From contig VFFE01006842.1 in the NCBI GenBank assembly GCA_008921705.1, positions 641,321 through 705,320 on the forward strand: a stretch of 64,000 nt of DNA, in the 5' to 3' direction. The notes under the pieces are model-generated. The model was not told where the DNA came from. It saw nothing but the letters and a program-made list of their open reading frames with translations, and searched no databases. The translations under genes and the position numbers were made by a program. Source of the DNA: Burhinus oedicnemus (lineage: Eukaryota > Chordata > Aves > Charadriiformes > Burhinidae). Shown here in pieces: positions 10,618 to 22,900 of the stretch (position 1 is the stretch's first letter; each line of letters begins with the position of its first letter).

Positions 10618-12179
10618 AACAGTATTGAAATGAGATTCAAAGTTCCAATCAGATTCACAATAGCTTTATTTTATCTTTACTGACCTATATTAGAAAGGCA
10701 GAAGGGACAAATATCATAACATGTAAAAATGTTTCTGGACTCAGTAGTTGAGTCCAGATATTGATTTAATTCATCTCACTGTGGTACTGCTATAATGCAC
10801 AAAAAAGTGTTGGAAAGTTCAGATGCATTAATCTTCTTATCTGTGCACTGAAACTCACTCTGAAAAGATAGATGAAGGAGGGCTGATGAATGCTGCTTCA
10901 TTAGGAGAATTTTAAAATGTAATTTGTCTTCATGAAAACGAGGGATTACACATTTCCAGCTTTCTCCTGGGCCTGCTAGAAATATTTTTAAGCAATAACC
11001 TTTGATACAGAATAGTCTTTATGGTAGGATAGTAATTATTATAGAAGAGAGGTATGTCCTGGTCAATCTGTTTGTGAATCACAGCAATGGAAAATCTTAG
11101 AACAGCAGATTCAAATTTCCTAAAAATGATTATGTGATATCAGAAAGAAAAATTCCCTTTAACTAACTTGTGTCTATGTTCAGTAGATTACACAGAAGAT
11201 TTTCATAGTGCTTAAGGCTAATGGTGCAGGTGATGAGCTAAAACTTGATTAATCTTGAAATTTGCAGGAATCAAAAAGCTTTTTCCTAATAGAATATTGG
11301 ATGTTAGAATAACATTCTAATAGAATAATGGATGCTATTGCTATTACTCACACCTTAATTCCAGACTGTCTTGTATTGCCTAAGAGCTTTATGACAGGAC
11401 TGTGCAAAATGTGGAAGAAAAAAGGAACTGCAAAGGTGCAGATATGACATCTGGAAACAGAGAACAAAACCTGGCTAGGCAAACACATCTTGCTGGGATG
11501 AGGAGGTCTCAAAGAATTCCATTTCCTGGTTGCTCATTTCCTGCCTTATCATGTATAATCCTTAGAGGTCTGAAACTAAAGCCAGTGAAGCCAATAGACA
11601 GGTTGTCATTAACGCAAATATGTATCAGACTAGAACTTATAACAAAGTTTAAGAGGAAGAGTACTGCCCATGTCTGGCATGATGAAAGCTCCCCGTTGTC
11701 CCCCTTTCTTACACTTATTTGGCTTTTCAGCCTTCTACTCAGAGGCACCCTTTCTACATCAATCTGTCTGATCCCACTTACAATGCTCTATAGTACAGTT
11801 GCAGTGGAGAAAAAGGTTAAGAGAGAGAGCACTAACCCATCTCCTCTACTGGAGGAGGCTTATATACCCTTTTCTACTGCCTATCCTTTTTTTTCCCCAC
11901 CTTTTGTATGCTCCCTTTTTGTGTATCAGTTCACAAAACATTTTATTTTAGTCTTCTGCTAAAATTCTCAGTCCTTCTGCATACCAGGATGGTTTATTCC
12001 TAAAAAATAAAAGAAACCACATCAGCTCTGCTGATGGTACCTTCCCTACTCATGGTGCCTTCGCAGGGAATTCTGCGTAGCCATTCCCTCCACAGTCTGA
12101 ATCCTGCTCTTCTAAAGGCCAGAGTCCTAATGCTGCTGTCCAGCCTCCAGCCTTCCTTTTGATTTCCTCTCACTTTGAA
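10618..12179. other. Unannotated sequence
   Basis: AT-rich with no repeat family recognised. A 31-bp-spaced duplication of 'ctaatagaata' lies at 11286-11330. The open frame 11402-11962 (186 codons) is rich in Leu, Ser and Pro, has no domain I know, and is treated as chance. Confidence 0.45.
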
Positions 12180-12536
12180 GCTGCTGTCCATAACTGTTGT
12201 CACTATGGTTGTCCTCATTTGTGAGCAGTAGGTCAAGTTCAGCATTACCCCTGGTTGACCCCTCAAGCATTCATGTAAGGAAATTGTCACCAGTGTGATC
12301 TAGGAGCCTCCTGAACCATCCCAGTTCCATGATTTCTCCCCACAGGTGTTCAGATGGTCCAAATTCCCTTTTAGTGTGAGGGCCTGAGAGTGGGAGACTG
12401 CTGCTTGTTGTTACAGGAAGTCTCCTAACTATGTCCTTGCTGTGAGGCCATCTGCAGTACACCCCCACCTCGACATTCACTTCATGCCACTTAACTGTTC
12501 TCCAGTTCTGGAAATCTGGTCTCAAAGGGTCCAAAA
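12180..12536 (-). pseudogene. Decayed CR1 endonuclease-domain fragment
   Basis: Read on the minus strand, the fragment shows the end of the APE-type endonuclease of a CR1 ORF2 and its linker, in order: 'VGVYCRWP' near 12450-12475 (cf. VGVYYRPP), 'RRLLDHTGDNFLT' near 12271-12310 (cf. RRFLECVDDNFLTQV), and 'EGSTRGNAELDLLLTNED' near 12205-12255 (cf. EGPTRGGALLDLLLTN). The same segment in the copy at 59040-61678 is clearer and aligns in order. Several stops and indels break it. It lacks the CR1 3' end, so it is either an internal piece of an old insertion or one cut by later deletion. The sequence may extend to about 12000. Confidence 0.75.
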
Positions 12537-14529
12537 CTGCAAAAAGGTGACTACATTTTACAGTTGATTTCAGTGGACTTTGAATCTGGCTGCTCTAGAC
12601 ATCACTAACTGTACTGAAGAAATGCTCCTGCCACATGTTGTGTGTTTCATGTGTCTGTTTCACTGATCTCCCCTTCACTAAATTCTTCCTCTCCACTCTC
12701 ACTCCTAGTACTGTTGCCCCACAGCTGAAGCCTAGGCACTGTTGGAAAATAGGTGGGAAGATACTGCAAAAATGAATTTAAACTTTTATATATGGGAAAT
12801 GGAGTGTAGTATTGAATCGACAAAAATTATTCCAGGCCTACACAGAAAGAATCTGAAAACAAGACATAAGCAGCCATGCATAAAATGTCTGAAACCACAG
12901 AGGAAACAGCCGACAAGATGAGTGGTAACAAGGTGAGCAACATATCAAAGTAAAAAAAATCCCTCTAGAGAAGACAATATGGATGAAGGAAGCAAGTTAC
13001 TGCATGTGTGAGAGCGTGTTTAATATACTCAGCTGTGTAAGACCTTCAGGGAAAACATCACTGAAGCTATCAGAAAAATCACTGTCATGATGTCCTAATG
13101 CTCCAATCAGACAAAGGACACTGCTGAAATTACAGGTGTATCTGACCCCTTCCCACACAGTCCATAAAGTCTCCCCATGATGTAGATGAGCTGAATCCCT
13201 CAGGTTTGGAATCATCCAGGGAGATAACGAAAAAGTAGCACATACAGGAGTGGACGAACCACCTATGGAAACGCAATAAATATATGCTGGAGATGGTGAG
13301 GGGTATCTGTGTGTCCATTTGCAAAGAGGAAGGCAGAAGACAGACCAGGGTAGTAAGACTTACACAAAGTGAAAACAGGAACTCAGATGAAGGAGAGATC
13401 TCTGCTCTTCTTTACCCCGTGTCCTGCATTGTAGTCTCAAACTATATTCTGTGGATTGTTTAAAGCTTATGACTCTTTTGGATATATATACTCAACAGTA
13501 CACTGTATAATGTCTTCCACTAGGACGATCACCTTCCTGTCTGGATTTCAGCTTCAGAAACTGCAAAGACTATGGTAACAGCCCAAAGTCAGTTTAAGTA
13601 TTCTGATGTTTGCTTTACATCAAACTGTGTATGTCTCGTTTGCTTTGATTAGAGAACGTTTCAAAGCTCCCAAAGTTTGACTGTTTGTAAATTCACATCT
13701 CTGAAATGAGGTAACAGTTTATGGAAGACAAATATGTACTCCTTGCTAATTAAAAAATAAAATCCAGAGCCTTATTCATTGTAGACTTTTCATTTTTCTC
13801 ATAATTTAAAAGGGTTAATTTAGAAGTAAGGCAGATTAGGAAACATCTCACCTTAATCTTAGCTACTTAGAAGACTTCTGTTTCTAAGCTAGTCAGGAAA
13901 TATTCAATGAGGATATTCCACTCTTAAAACTGGCAGCTAAGTTAAATAAATTACCCTCTAGAAATCATGATTCCTCTTTTCATTACAAAGTGGATCTAGA
14001 TTATTAGGTCCCCATACAAGGATCTCATATTGAAGCAACTGTGAATCCATAGAGTAGGATTTCCTTTGAGATTGAGATATCTACATGTGAGTGTCCACCA
14101 CAATTAAGTGTCAACAAGTACTAGAAGTCTGAACTCCAGTAAATGAAATCAGTAAAGTCTGGAGAGTGATTCGTCTTAGACCAAAAAACATAAGCAGGAG
14201 GTGATTTAGTGGCTGAGATGCCCTGAAATGACTGAGCACCACACGGGGCTTGCAGCTCTGACACACAGCTTACAGAACTCTTGTAGCATTCTGGTTTCAC
14301 GGCTGGAGGCCGTGTAATATATCCCATGGTGGTAGTATAAAAGTGGACACTTATCTTCAAGAAGCTGAATCTTGCCCCGAATGCCCCCCTAGAAATCTAT
14401 ACACAGACATTTTAAAATAAGGATTTTAATCTCTGAGTAAATCCTCCCTCCCTTGCTTAAATTAAAGAGATAAATCTTGCTTTAAACCACCAAAATTAAA
14501 GTTAAGAACACAGCCTTGATTCTAAGCTC
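12537..14529. other. Unannotated sequence
   Basis: No recognisable gene or repeat. Short minus-strand open frames at 12997-13324 and 14121-14360 have no known domain and no visible splice context. Confidence 0.45.
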
Positions 14530-15615
14530 TGGCATATCAATCTAGACAAGTGGTCTGTCTGTTGGGGTGGGGAACTGGCTGACAGACCACCCTCAGAGCA
14601 TGTTGGTAAATAGTTCCTTTTCAAACTGGCAACCTGTCACAAGTGGGGTCCCCCAGGGATCAATACTGGGCCCAACGCAGTTTAATATCTTCATAAATGA
14701 CCAGGATGATGGGATCAAGCACACCCTGATGAATTTTGCTGATGATAACAAACCGAGTGATGAAATAGACACTTTGGAAGGCAGAGCCACCCTGCCTGAA
14801 CACCTGGATAGGCTGGAAGGGTGGGCTAACAAATACCTTAAGAAGTTCAGCAAGGACAAATGTAAGGTCTTGCACCTGGGAAAACATAATCCAGGAGTGC
14901 AGCACTGACTGGGATCTACCTGGCTGGAGAGCAGCCCTCTGGAAAGGGACCTGGGGGTCCTGGTGGACAACAAGCTCAATATGAGTGAACAGTGTGCTGC
15001 AGTGGCAAAGCAAGCCAGCAGAATGCTGGGCTGCATCAACAAGGGCATCACCAGCAGAGACAAAGAAGTCATTATCCCACTCTGCTCAGTGCTTGTCAGG
15101 CCACACCTGGAATACTGTGTTCAGTTTTGGTCCCTGATACACAAAAAAGATGTGGACAGGCTGGAGAGGGTCCAGAGAAAGGCCACCAAGACGATCAAAG
15201 GACTGGGAAGCCTGCCATATGAGGAAAGGCTGAGAGAACTGGGTTTTGTCAGCCTTGAGAAAAGAAGGCTCAGGGGAGACCTTATCACCAGGATTCAGTA
15301 TTTAAAGGGTGGCTACAAAGAAGATGGAGACTCCCTTTTTACAAGGAGTGACATGGAAAAGACGAGGGATTATTGGTACAAGTTACTGTTGAGGAGATTC
15401 CGATTGGACAAGAAGAAAGTTTTTTGCAATGAGAACAATCACCCACTGGAATAATCTTCCCTGGGAAGCAGTGGATTCCCCATCACTGGGCACTTTTACG
15501 ATTCAGCTGAACAGGGTTCTGGGCCATCTTGTCTAGACCGTACTTTTGCCAGGAAAGGTTGGACCAGATGATCCTCGATGTCCCTTCCAACCTGGTATTC
15601 TATGATTCTGTGATG
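14530..15615 (+). mobile_element. CR1 LINE, 5'-truncated, 1.1 kb, well-preserved frame
   Basis: Plus-strand CR1 running from within the reverse transcriptase domain to the 3' tail (ATTCTATGATTCTGTGATG, ending about 15615). The 3' UTR 'ggttggaccagatgatcctcgatgtcccttccaacctgg' is a typical avian CR1 ending. The truncation point near 14530 is approximate. Its coding part is described separately. Confidence 0.94.
14567..15454 (+). pseudogene. CR1 ORF2 C-terminal remnant with a single in-frame stop
   Basis: One frame stays open for about 296 codons apart from a TGA at 14906-14908. Blocks in order: 'NWLTDHPQ', '[12 protein letters not shown]' (motif B), 'NFADDNK' at about 14733-14753 (motif C with both catalytic Asp), 'CKVLHLGK', 'LGVLVDNKLNMSEQCA', '[12 protein letters not shown]', '[15 protein letters not shown]'. 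The TGA probably replaced a Trp codon. Among the CR1 copies here this is the least damaged frame, but the N-terminal RT, the endonuclease and ORF1 are missing, so it cannot move itself. Confidence 0.9.
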
Positions 15616-18593
15616 TATGCTCCTACGCTATTTTGCTAACATTACAGCATATTCCCTGTAATTTTAGCTTAGGATATAGACTGAAAGACCAAATAACACC
15701 TATATACTTCAAATTAAATTTATGTGTAAATCAGATATCTCAATCCAAAGGGATGACCTCAGAAATGTCCTCAAACTGCTTAGAATCCTGAAATCTAAGC
15801 CCACATCCACCCTCAAAATATACCGCTAATGACAGTCACACTGAGACACAACAACTGTCCTGATATCACAAGACAATAGAGCAGAACGAGTCTCATTCAA
15901 AATTATAATGGCAGTGGTGTGCTCCCAATCTTCAGCGTGGCAACCTACTTCTACAAAGCACACAGTAGTCAGAACACTCTCCTAGGAAACATTGCCAAAA
16001 GGACAGTGAACAAGCTGGAGATTCGTCTGCCTAAAAATGTTTTTGGAATTTGTCAATGGGTTTTTCTTACTCCGCTCTGGATTGGCTGCAGGTGCTCCAT
16101 GGTCTACATATTGCTTACCTTCTGTCCATATGGCTGCCCTGTGGACAGCTTGAAGATTGACTATAGAGAACTTTTCCAAATAGTCCTGCTGGCACGTTAG
16201 TGCAGCAGTGTGCTCTACCATATGTGTGCCTCTGTGCTCTGGAGAGAAACTGGAGTTTGCTTCAGGCTTGCTCCATAGAGAGAAGATGAATCTATTCTTT
16301 AAAGGTGGTCCCAGGGCCACCGATATGTAGCAGCATAGTCAGAATGGCTAGCTAGTGTCATTTAGAATGCCCTGGAAGATCCCAAACATCCACACAGGGC
16401 TGGCACATACAGTACAAGATCATATCATTCTCGACCAGCATCTGGAGGACAACTGAGAAACTTCACCGCACTTGAATAAGAACATTAGATACCTCTGTTC
16501 AGGCAAATATATCTCAAATGACCACAATGTTTAGAAGAGGTGGCATGTATCAAATTAACACATATATTTGAAGTCGCTATAGTGAGAAGTCAACAACATG
16601 CTGTGACACAAATTCTCTGTCTCTCTTGCCTCATACTTAAAATGGCAGTTCTTAATATATTTGCCGCTGTCACCCCTGAGAGAACATAACAAGGTCTACT
16701 AAGTTTTTTGGGGAGAGAGACTGACAAAATAAAACAGAAACTTTAAAGCTTATGTCACCACTAGCCTTAAATATGATATAAAACTCCTACACTTGGGTAC
16801 TTATAAGGCAAAATGAGAGAGGTGGGCAGATCCCAATATATTTGAAAAGTGTAGATATAACCAGAATTTAATATAGAAAATATATGAACATGGAATAATT
16901 TAATTGAAAAGTAATGTAGCTATCATAAACTAAGAAATAGCACAGCTGGAGGATTTTAAAAGTGATTTGGAAGCAAAATCCTCTCATTGAATTAGAGAAT
17001 AAAAAATTCAGTTAGGGACCTTGTAGAGTAGCAAAGCTGGTAGAGCTTCTATAGCTAAGGGCCTGGCAGCATTTCCACTACAGACCAGTACTTTCTGGGG
17101 ATTATATTTCATCCAGAAGAATTTGATGTGGGATGAACTTGGTATAAAATGTGTCAGCCTTTGAGTAATATAATGGTAAATCTATTATAATAAAAATCTG
17201 TATTCACTTCATAACTGTTGAGTCTACTGTATGGCTACATTACACATTTTGATATAAAGAGAGATGACCTAAGTCAGTATGCCCAGTTCAGGTAAGTTCA
17301 GGTAAGGCTTTTAAGGCAAAATAGTTTCTTTGGTGTGATGTTATGCCCAAGTTACTCAACCAAAACTCTCAACCTAGTTTATTTTCTCAGGTGAGTTTTT
17401 TCACCATTCCGTTCAACATTTTTCTGACTCATCTCTGCAGCTCATCTGCATTGGTCCTATTAGTGATGAGGTAAAAGGAACAAAAGAAAGGTAACTATGC
17501 CAAAAAGCAAGTCCTGGTGTGTTCTAGATCTCACTTGGGCATTACAAGGGAAAAAAATAACACAAAACATTTGTCACAAAACTGTGGGATATTTCCAATG
17601 GTATCTCGATATTCTTTAAAAGGAATTAATAAATGTAAAAACTAGTGTTCTCTTTTGAATTATGTTGCAGTTACTTTTATGGTGCAAACTTGGAGGCTAA
17701 TTGTCAATGGTCGATTATGCATGACCAAGCAAATAGCTTGGTTGGCTTGGGAACAAGCTTCTGGTCTCCCTGGCTTTGGGACAGCTCTGTCATGGAGCTT
17801 CAATGCTGGGGAAGCAGGGTGGCAGAGGTCATTATTAATGACAAGGATATGCAAGGCTTTTAAGTATTTGTCTTCAGAAACAGAGATATAATATGGGAAC
17901 AGAGGGGGAGTCAATTCTCTTAGCTAAAGGTTATAAGAGTTTAAGGTCCTATTCTCTCATTTCTTTTGTGATCCCTTTGTCTTCTAAAGGTTGCAAATCT
18001 AAAATTTGAAAAACTATTTAGAAGTTTACTTCGGATGAAAGCTGAATAGGAGAAAAAGACAAATAGACTAAAAAGAGTAGGAAGACCTAAATGCTGAAAG
18101 CAAGGAATTACTACTGATGAGGTAAGTAGATAGATGGAAAGACACATGTGATAACGTTAGTACATTCCGGTTTGGGGAACAAAGTATCTTGCTGCAGATG
18201 TGTGACAACAACAGTCAGAGAGGAAAAAGTTTATTTTTTTAGTTTTTCTTACTAGTATCCTGCAGACTAACACAGAAGTATACTGCTTTATCTCTGTATT
18301 CAGTTGATTTACCAGAGATGGAACACCAAATCTGATCTTGTAGTAACTCATTCATCCTCTCTTGGGTTCTCCACATTAATTTTTTCATATATTTTCCTTT
18401 CCAGCAAGTATCTTCATCTCATGAGTATATATGAAATATTGCTAGTTAATTGTTGCCAGTTTTCCCAGGTAGAAAAAGAACTGTCAATCAAGGTTGTCAC
18501 AATTGTTACAGTAAACAACATTTAAAAATAATAAACATAGTTAAATTTCAGACCAAATATCCAAAGACTGCAGTTCTCTGGGGACTTTACAAT
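15616..18593. other. Unannotated sequence
   Basis: AT-rich sequence of about 3 kb. Overlapping open frames on both strands at 15919-16320 and at 17645-17914 show no recognisable domain. A 10-base direct repeat 'gttcaggtaa' occurs twice near 17287-17306. No other repeat was recognised. Confidence 0.45.
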
Positions 18594-19007
18594 CTCAGAG
18601 CACAAGTCTTATGAGGAGCGGCTGAGGTAACTGAGGTTGTTTAGTCTGGAGAAAAGGAGGCTGAGGGGAGACCTTCTCGCTCTCTACAGCTACCTGAGAG
18701 AAGGGTGTAGAGAGGCAGGGGTCAATCTCTTCTCCCAAGTAACAAGTGATAGGACAAGAGGAAATTGCCTCAAGTTGTGCCAAGGGAGGTTTAGATTGGA
18801 TGTTAGGAAAAGTTTCTTCACTGAAAGTGTTATCAAGCATTGGAACAGGCTGTCTGGGGGAGTGGTGGAATCGCCATCCCTGGAGGTATTTGAAAGACGG
18901 GTAGACGTGGTGCTTAGGGACATGGTTTAGTGGTGGACTTGGCAGTGTTAGGTAGATGGTTGGACTCGATGATCTTAATGGTCCCTTCCAACCTAGATGA
19001 TTCTATT
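18594..19007 (+). mobile_element. CR1 LINE 3' fragment
   Basis: Plus-strand CR1, same subfamily as 2471-3026. It begins inside ORF2 ('EHKSYEERLR') and ends with the UTR motif 'gatgatcttaatggtcccttccaacctagatgattctatt'. A frame from 18637 to 18930 is uninterrupted, with blocks '[11 protein letters not shown]', 'QVTSDRTRG' and '[19 protein letters not shown]' and the natural end 'VVLRDMV'. The octamer tail is short. About 410 bases remain. Confidence 0.93.
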
Positions 19008-19238
19008 ACCTTTCTGAGGTTAACAAAATAGCAGTAATCTGGACTATATCACCCATGAAGTAGTCTCATCTCTGACTTCAGTTCTTATCAGCCTCACATC
19101 TCTGAATACCAACAGTTTCTTCATCCATGACAAATATTATCAAGTTCTTTGCTTGCTAAAGGTCTCTAGAAAAGCATAGTGTTCCCTGGAAACAAATCTA
19201 CAATTTTTACTAAACCGGTGCAGCAGTATTGCAAGTAA

Positions 19239-19400
19239 GGTGGTCCTGGTTTGGGGTAAAACAAAACCAATTTTCTTTTCAGTAATTTTACTTTGGTTTT
19301 TCTATTGGTTTATTAGTGGCTTTTTTCTCTTTAAGAAGGGCTTGCAAAAAAATATTCCTGGCACTGTGTTTGTTTAAGGCCTACATGTGACTTCAGAGAA
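19239..19400 (+). mobile_element. 5' part of a plus-strand LTR, interrupted
   Basis: The stretch opens TGGTCCTGGTTTGGGG and runs through 'taaaacaaaaccaatttt' and 'cagtaattttactttgg', which aligns block for block with the 5' end of the minus-strand LTR at 7080-6356. It stops at 19400 where another LTR begins. Its continuation probably resumes after 19957 ('ggcacgaattaaaa...'), but I cannot place the 3' end. Confidence 0.6.
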
Positions 19401-19951
19401 TGTTTCGTGGTTTAACCCCAGCCACCAAGTAGGACCACGCAGCTGTTCACTCACTCCCCATGCCCCCCACATTCCTCCGCACAGTAGGATAGGGAGAGGA
19501 GGGAAAAAAAAGGAAAAAACCTCATGGGTTGAGATAAAGACAGTTTAATAGAACAGCAATGGAAGACAAAATAACAACAACAACAACAACAACAACAATA
19601 ATAATAATAATAATGGTAAAAGAACACATAAAATGAGAGATGCAATGCAGTTGCTCACCACCCAGTGACTGATTGCCCAGCCCGTCCTGAGCAGCAATTG
19701 CAGATTCCTGCCCCCTGGCCAGCCATCATTTCTATACTGAGCTTGATGTCTATGGTATGGAACATTCTTTTGGGCAGCTTGTCCTGTCTATGATCCCTCT
19801 CAGCTTCTATGGGAAGCTGAAAAAGTCCTTGACTTAATATAAGCATTACTTAGCAGCAACTAAAACATGTGTTATCAACTTTATTTTCATACTAAATCCA
19901 AAATACAGTAGCTACTAAGAAAATTAACTCTATCCCAGCCAAAACTAGGAA
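19401..19951 (-). mobile_element. Minus-strand ERVL-like solo LTR nested in another LTR
   Basis: Read from 19951 downward it starts with CTAGTTTTGGCTGGGATAGA and ends with GGGGTTAAACCACGAAACA, the mirror image of the plus-strand LTR at 40273-40825, so both belong to one family. A TATA-like CAGTATAGA lies at the complement of 19731-19740 and an ATTAAA signal at the complement of 19544-19549. AGAAT at 19397-19401 and 19952-19956 is the likely 5-bp duplication, with one base of ambiguity at the boundary. It carries an (AAC)n(AAT)n microsatellite at 19572-19614. No internal viral genes adjoin it. Confidence 0.85.
19572..19614 (+). repeat. (AAC)n(AAT)n microsatellite
   Basis: About nine AAC units grade into about six AAT units inside the LTR. 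It is probably an expansion of the A-rich region of the LTR and may be length-polymorphic. Confidence 0.9.
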
Positions 19952-19956
19952 AGAAT

Positions 19957-22900
19957 GGCACGAATTAAAAAATAAAATAAAAAAAAAAATCAGTGTTCTT
20001 CTCACTGTAAGGAAGAACTAACCTTTTCTTGCTAACTTTTCTCTATTTTGAAGTTCAGTGCCTAGATAAAGTAGCTTGCAAGGGAGTGGTTGGATTCTTC
20101 AATGACCCCTTGGAAAGAACATGCATTACACATAGAATAAATACTTATACTTAAAGGCAAATTTCAGAGCAGCCAAGTTTCCGGGTCATGGATCAATGTT
20201 GGAATTTGACAATTTCTGCCCTTCTCATTTAATTTTTAATATGGAAAGTAAAAACATGATTTGTTATTAGATTCAGCAAAACAATTATGTTACTCTGTGT
20301 ACTGACAGTTCAACTAAGATGAGACAGATTTGATCTCTGGTTTCAATATGCAATAAGCAATGATACCATAAAATTGCTCTCCTTCAGCTGTCGTATTTAT
20401 CCCTACAAAGCAGAGCAATTTCCACAGGAGAAAGGAAGAGTACCATCTACTTATGTGCATTCTCATTGCTGTGCAGTCTTCCCAGCTGGAAAAGATGTAA
20501 AACGGGAAGACTCAAACACCTTCATGAAGAAAGACTCTATTTAGCATATTCTGAATGAATGCTGTAAGCCTGAAAGCATTCTGCAGAAAAGCGGTTGGAA
20601 ATTCCTCATGGTGGATTCACTTTGGTTAGCCTGGGAACTTACTTGCTTAGAACATTGGTTTTTCCGTTCAGAAACACTGAATTCCTCCTACTTGCTGTGG
20701 AGAGAGTGGAAACACTTAACGTGCTGCCCAGACTGTGCCTCTGAGATAAGGTTCCCTGGCTCAGTACAGAATGAACACATATACCAAGCTACAGTGCCTA
20801 GAAGACCAAATACAAATTCAGACAAGAAATAAAGTCTACGTATCTAACAAACAGAACAATTTAACATGGGAAGAACTTATCAAGGGCTAGTGTAGATTTT
20901 CCATCACTAGAAATTTCAAAATCAATTGTGGCTGTGTTCCTAAGATATATGCTCTACTTCAAATGAACACTAATTCACAGTCTTTATAATGGCCTGTATC
21001 ATGCAGAAGCATAAACTATTCAATCCCTTCTGGTTTTATACTCTGAATCTTTGGACACAGCTGTTTCCATTAGCTGGAAAAGCAGAAGAGAAGCTTTTGT
21101 CAATAATAGCAGTCATATATGAAAGCAGAGGTTAAAATAAACATAAATGGGACAGTTTGTATGCTGCTTCTTTGGTACTAAACATAAGAAAGAACACTCC
21201 CATGTCCTCTCCATGGCACATCAGTTCTTTACTTATCATGTTATACTCCTGATAAGGTGACACACATTCATCACCTCTGCCTGTGGGTAGAAGAAGGCTT
21301 ATAGCTCTTCCCCAACGCGTAGAAAGAAAGTCCTTCCCCTTCCATCTTTCTCCTGAATAAATTTATTTGAAACATAACATTGAGGAGAGAGGAGAAGATT
21401 ATTGAAAAGTAGGGGGAAAAGGTAACAAAAAATTTACTTCAATATGGTATGCACAAATATATCAATTCATGGGAAAAATAATGAGGAATATAAGGTTGCC
21501 TTGGGGCAGGGGAGGGAGAGAGAAAATAAAAGGGGGAAAAGCAAGGAACAAAATGGAAAAAAACCCTCAAATTCACAATAAACTAACATAAGGTTTGCTA
21601 ATTTGCAGAGGCCCTCAGCAAGCTGCCTGTTGATGACATAAATAAGTAATTTACATACATCCATCAACAATTCTATGAATACAGTGATGGGATCACCAGA
21701 CTTTTAGCTTCCAAATTATAGAATTGACAAGAATCCAGAAAACTAGTTATATTAAAACACCCTTTGGCACAAAAGATACTTGATCTTACAGGCTTCACAG
21801 AGGTTTTTGCTTTCTTTTATCAAACTCTGCGTGCTGATATAGACTAGATTACAATTACCTGGACAGGTATTCAGAATTTTATAGACAATAAAGCCAATAT
21901 ACTTTTATTCGTCACATAGCAGAAACAAATATTTAAAGAACTTATTTCCAGAAAAAAGGAGGAGATATGATCATAACTCCTAAAAAGTAATAAAGTGCCA
22001 GGCCTGGTTTAGTATAGAATGTACATGAGGGCATTAGTGAAGAATTATTAGTCCTTGTGGAGAGTGTCATTGGGTGTATATTAAGTTCAAGATTCTGTCT
22101 AAAGACAAATTCTTTTGCTTCAATTTAAAATCTATCTGTATATTGTATTCCTAAACAGGTCTGGGAAGCAATTTTCCTGTGAAATTATTTTTGATGGAAA
22201 ACTAAGCTTTTGAAGAAACAAATTACACAATTTGAACTGTGTTCAGTTCATATAGTAGTGAATTCAGAAAATTGAATGGTACATGGTATGAATGAGGCCA
22301 ATGACTAGGTAGTGGTAGATAGCTATTGTACATAGCATCTATATTGATAATCTGTGCCTCTTTTAAGGGGTATTAATTTTATATTTACAAAACTACTGCA
22401 TCAAACCTGTACTATTTCAGACACAATTAAAAATAATTTGATAATAAACCAAAGTACTTTGGTTTCTTGACAAAATGTTTAAAAAATCCCCAAATTGCCT
22501 GTTTTGTTCTCTTTTCTCCCCCTGCCATTACCCTTCAAAAGTCAAGCTTTTCATAGTTAATTTGAGAGGAAATGGCTTTCTTGCATGTTTTCCCTTGTAT
22601 TTCCTACAAGAATAGAAAATACCTGGTTCTGAGTTCATGGTTTGAATACTTCTGTAGTCCAGACTTTGAAAACTTCTATTTCCACTTTATTCTGCTGGGT
22701 GTGTACACAAAGCAGAAACTCTACTAGTGCTTGATTTAAGTTAAGAAAAAAAAAAAATCCGGGTTAGCTGACATAGGGGAAGCAGAACGTTACTCGTCTA
22801 ATTGTCTGAACAGCACAATAGGTGCACTCTCCCCCTCTGTGTCTGTGTGTGTGGCTCTTCAGTTCCTCAAAGAACACATTTCTTCTTCACAGAGAAAACA

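Noticed and set aside
11402..11962. 186-codon plus-strand open frame
   Set aside because: No domain or family recognised, composition follows the local DNA, and a minus-strand frame overlaps it. Most likely chance.
14121..14360. 79-codon minus-strand open frame
   Set aside because: No recognisable family; too short to separate from chance.
15919..16320. Overlapping open frames on both strands (93 and 112 codons)
   Set aside because: No domain, no splice context, and no match to a CR1 or retroviral protein that I know.
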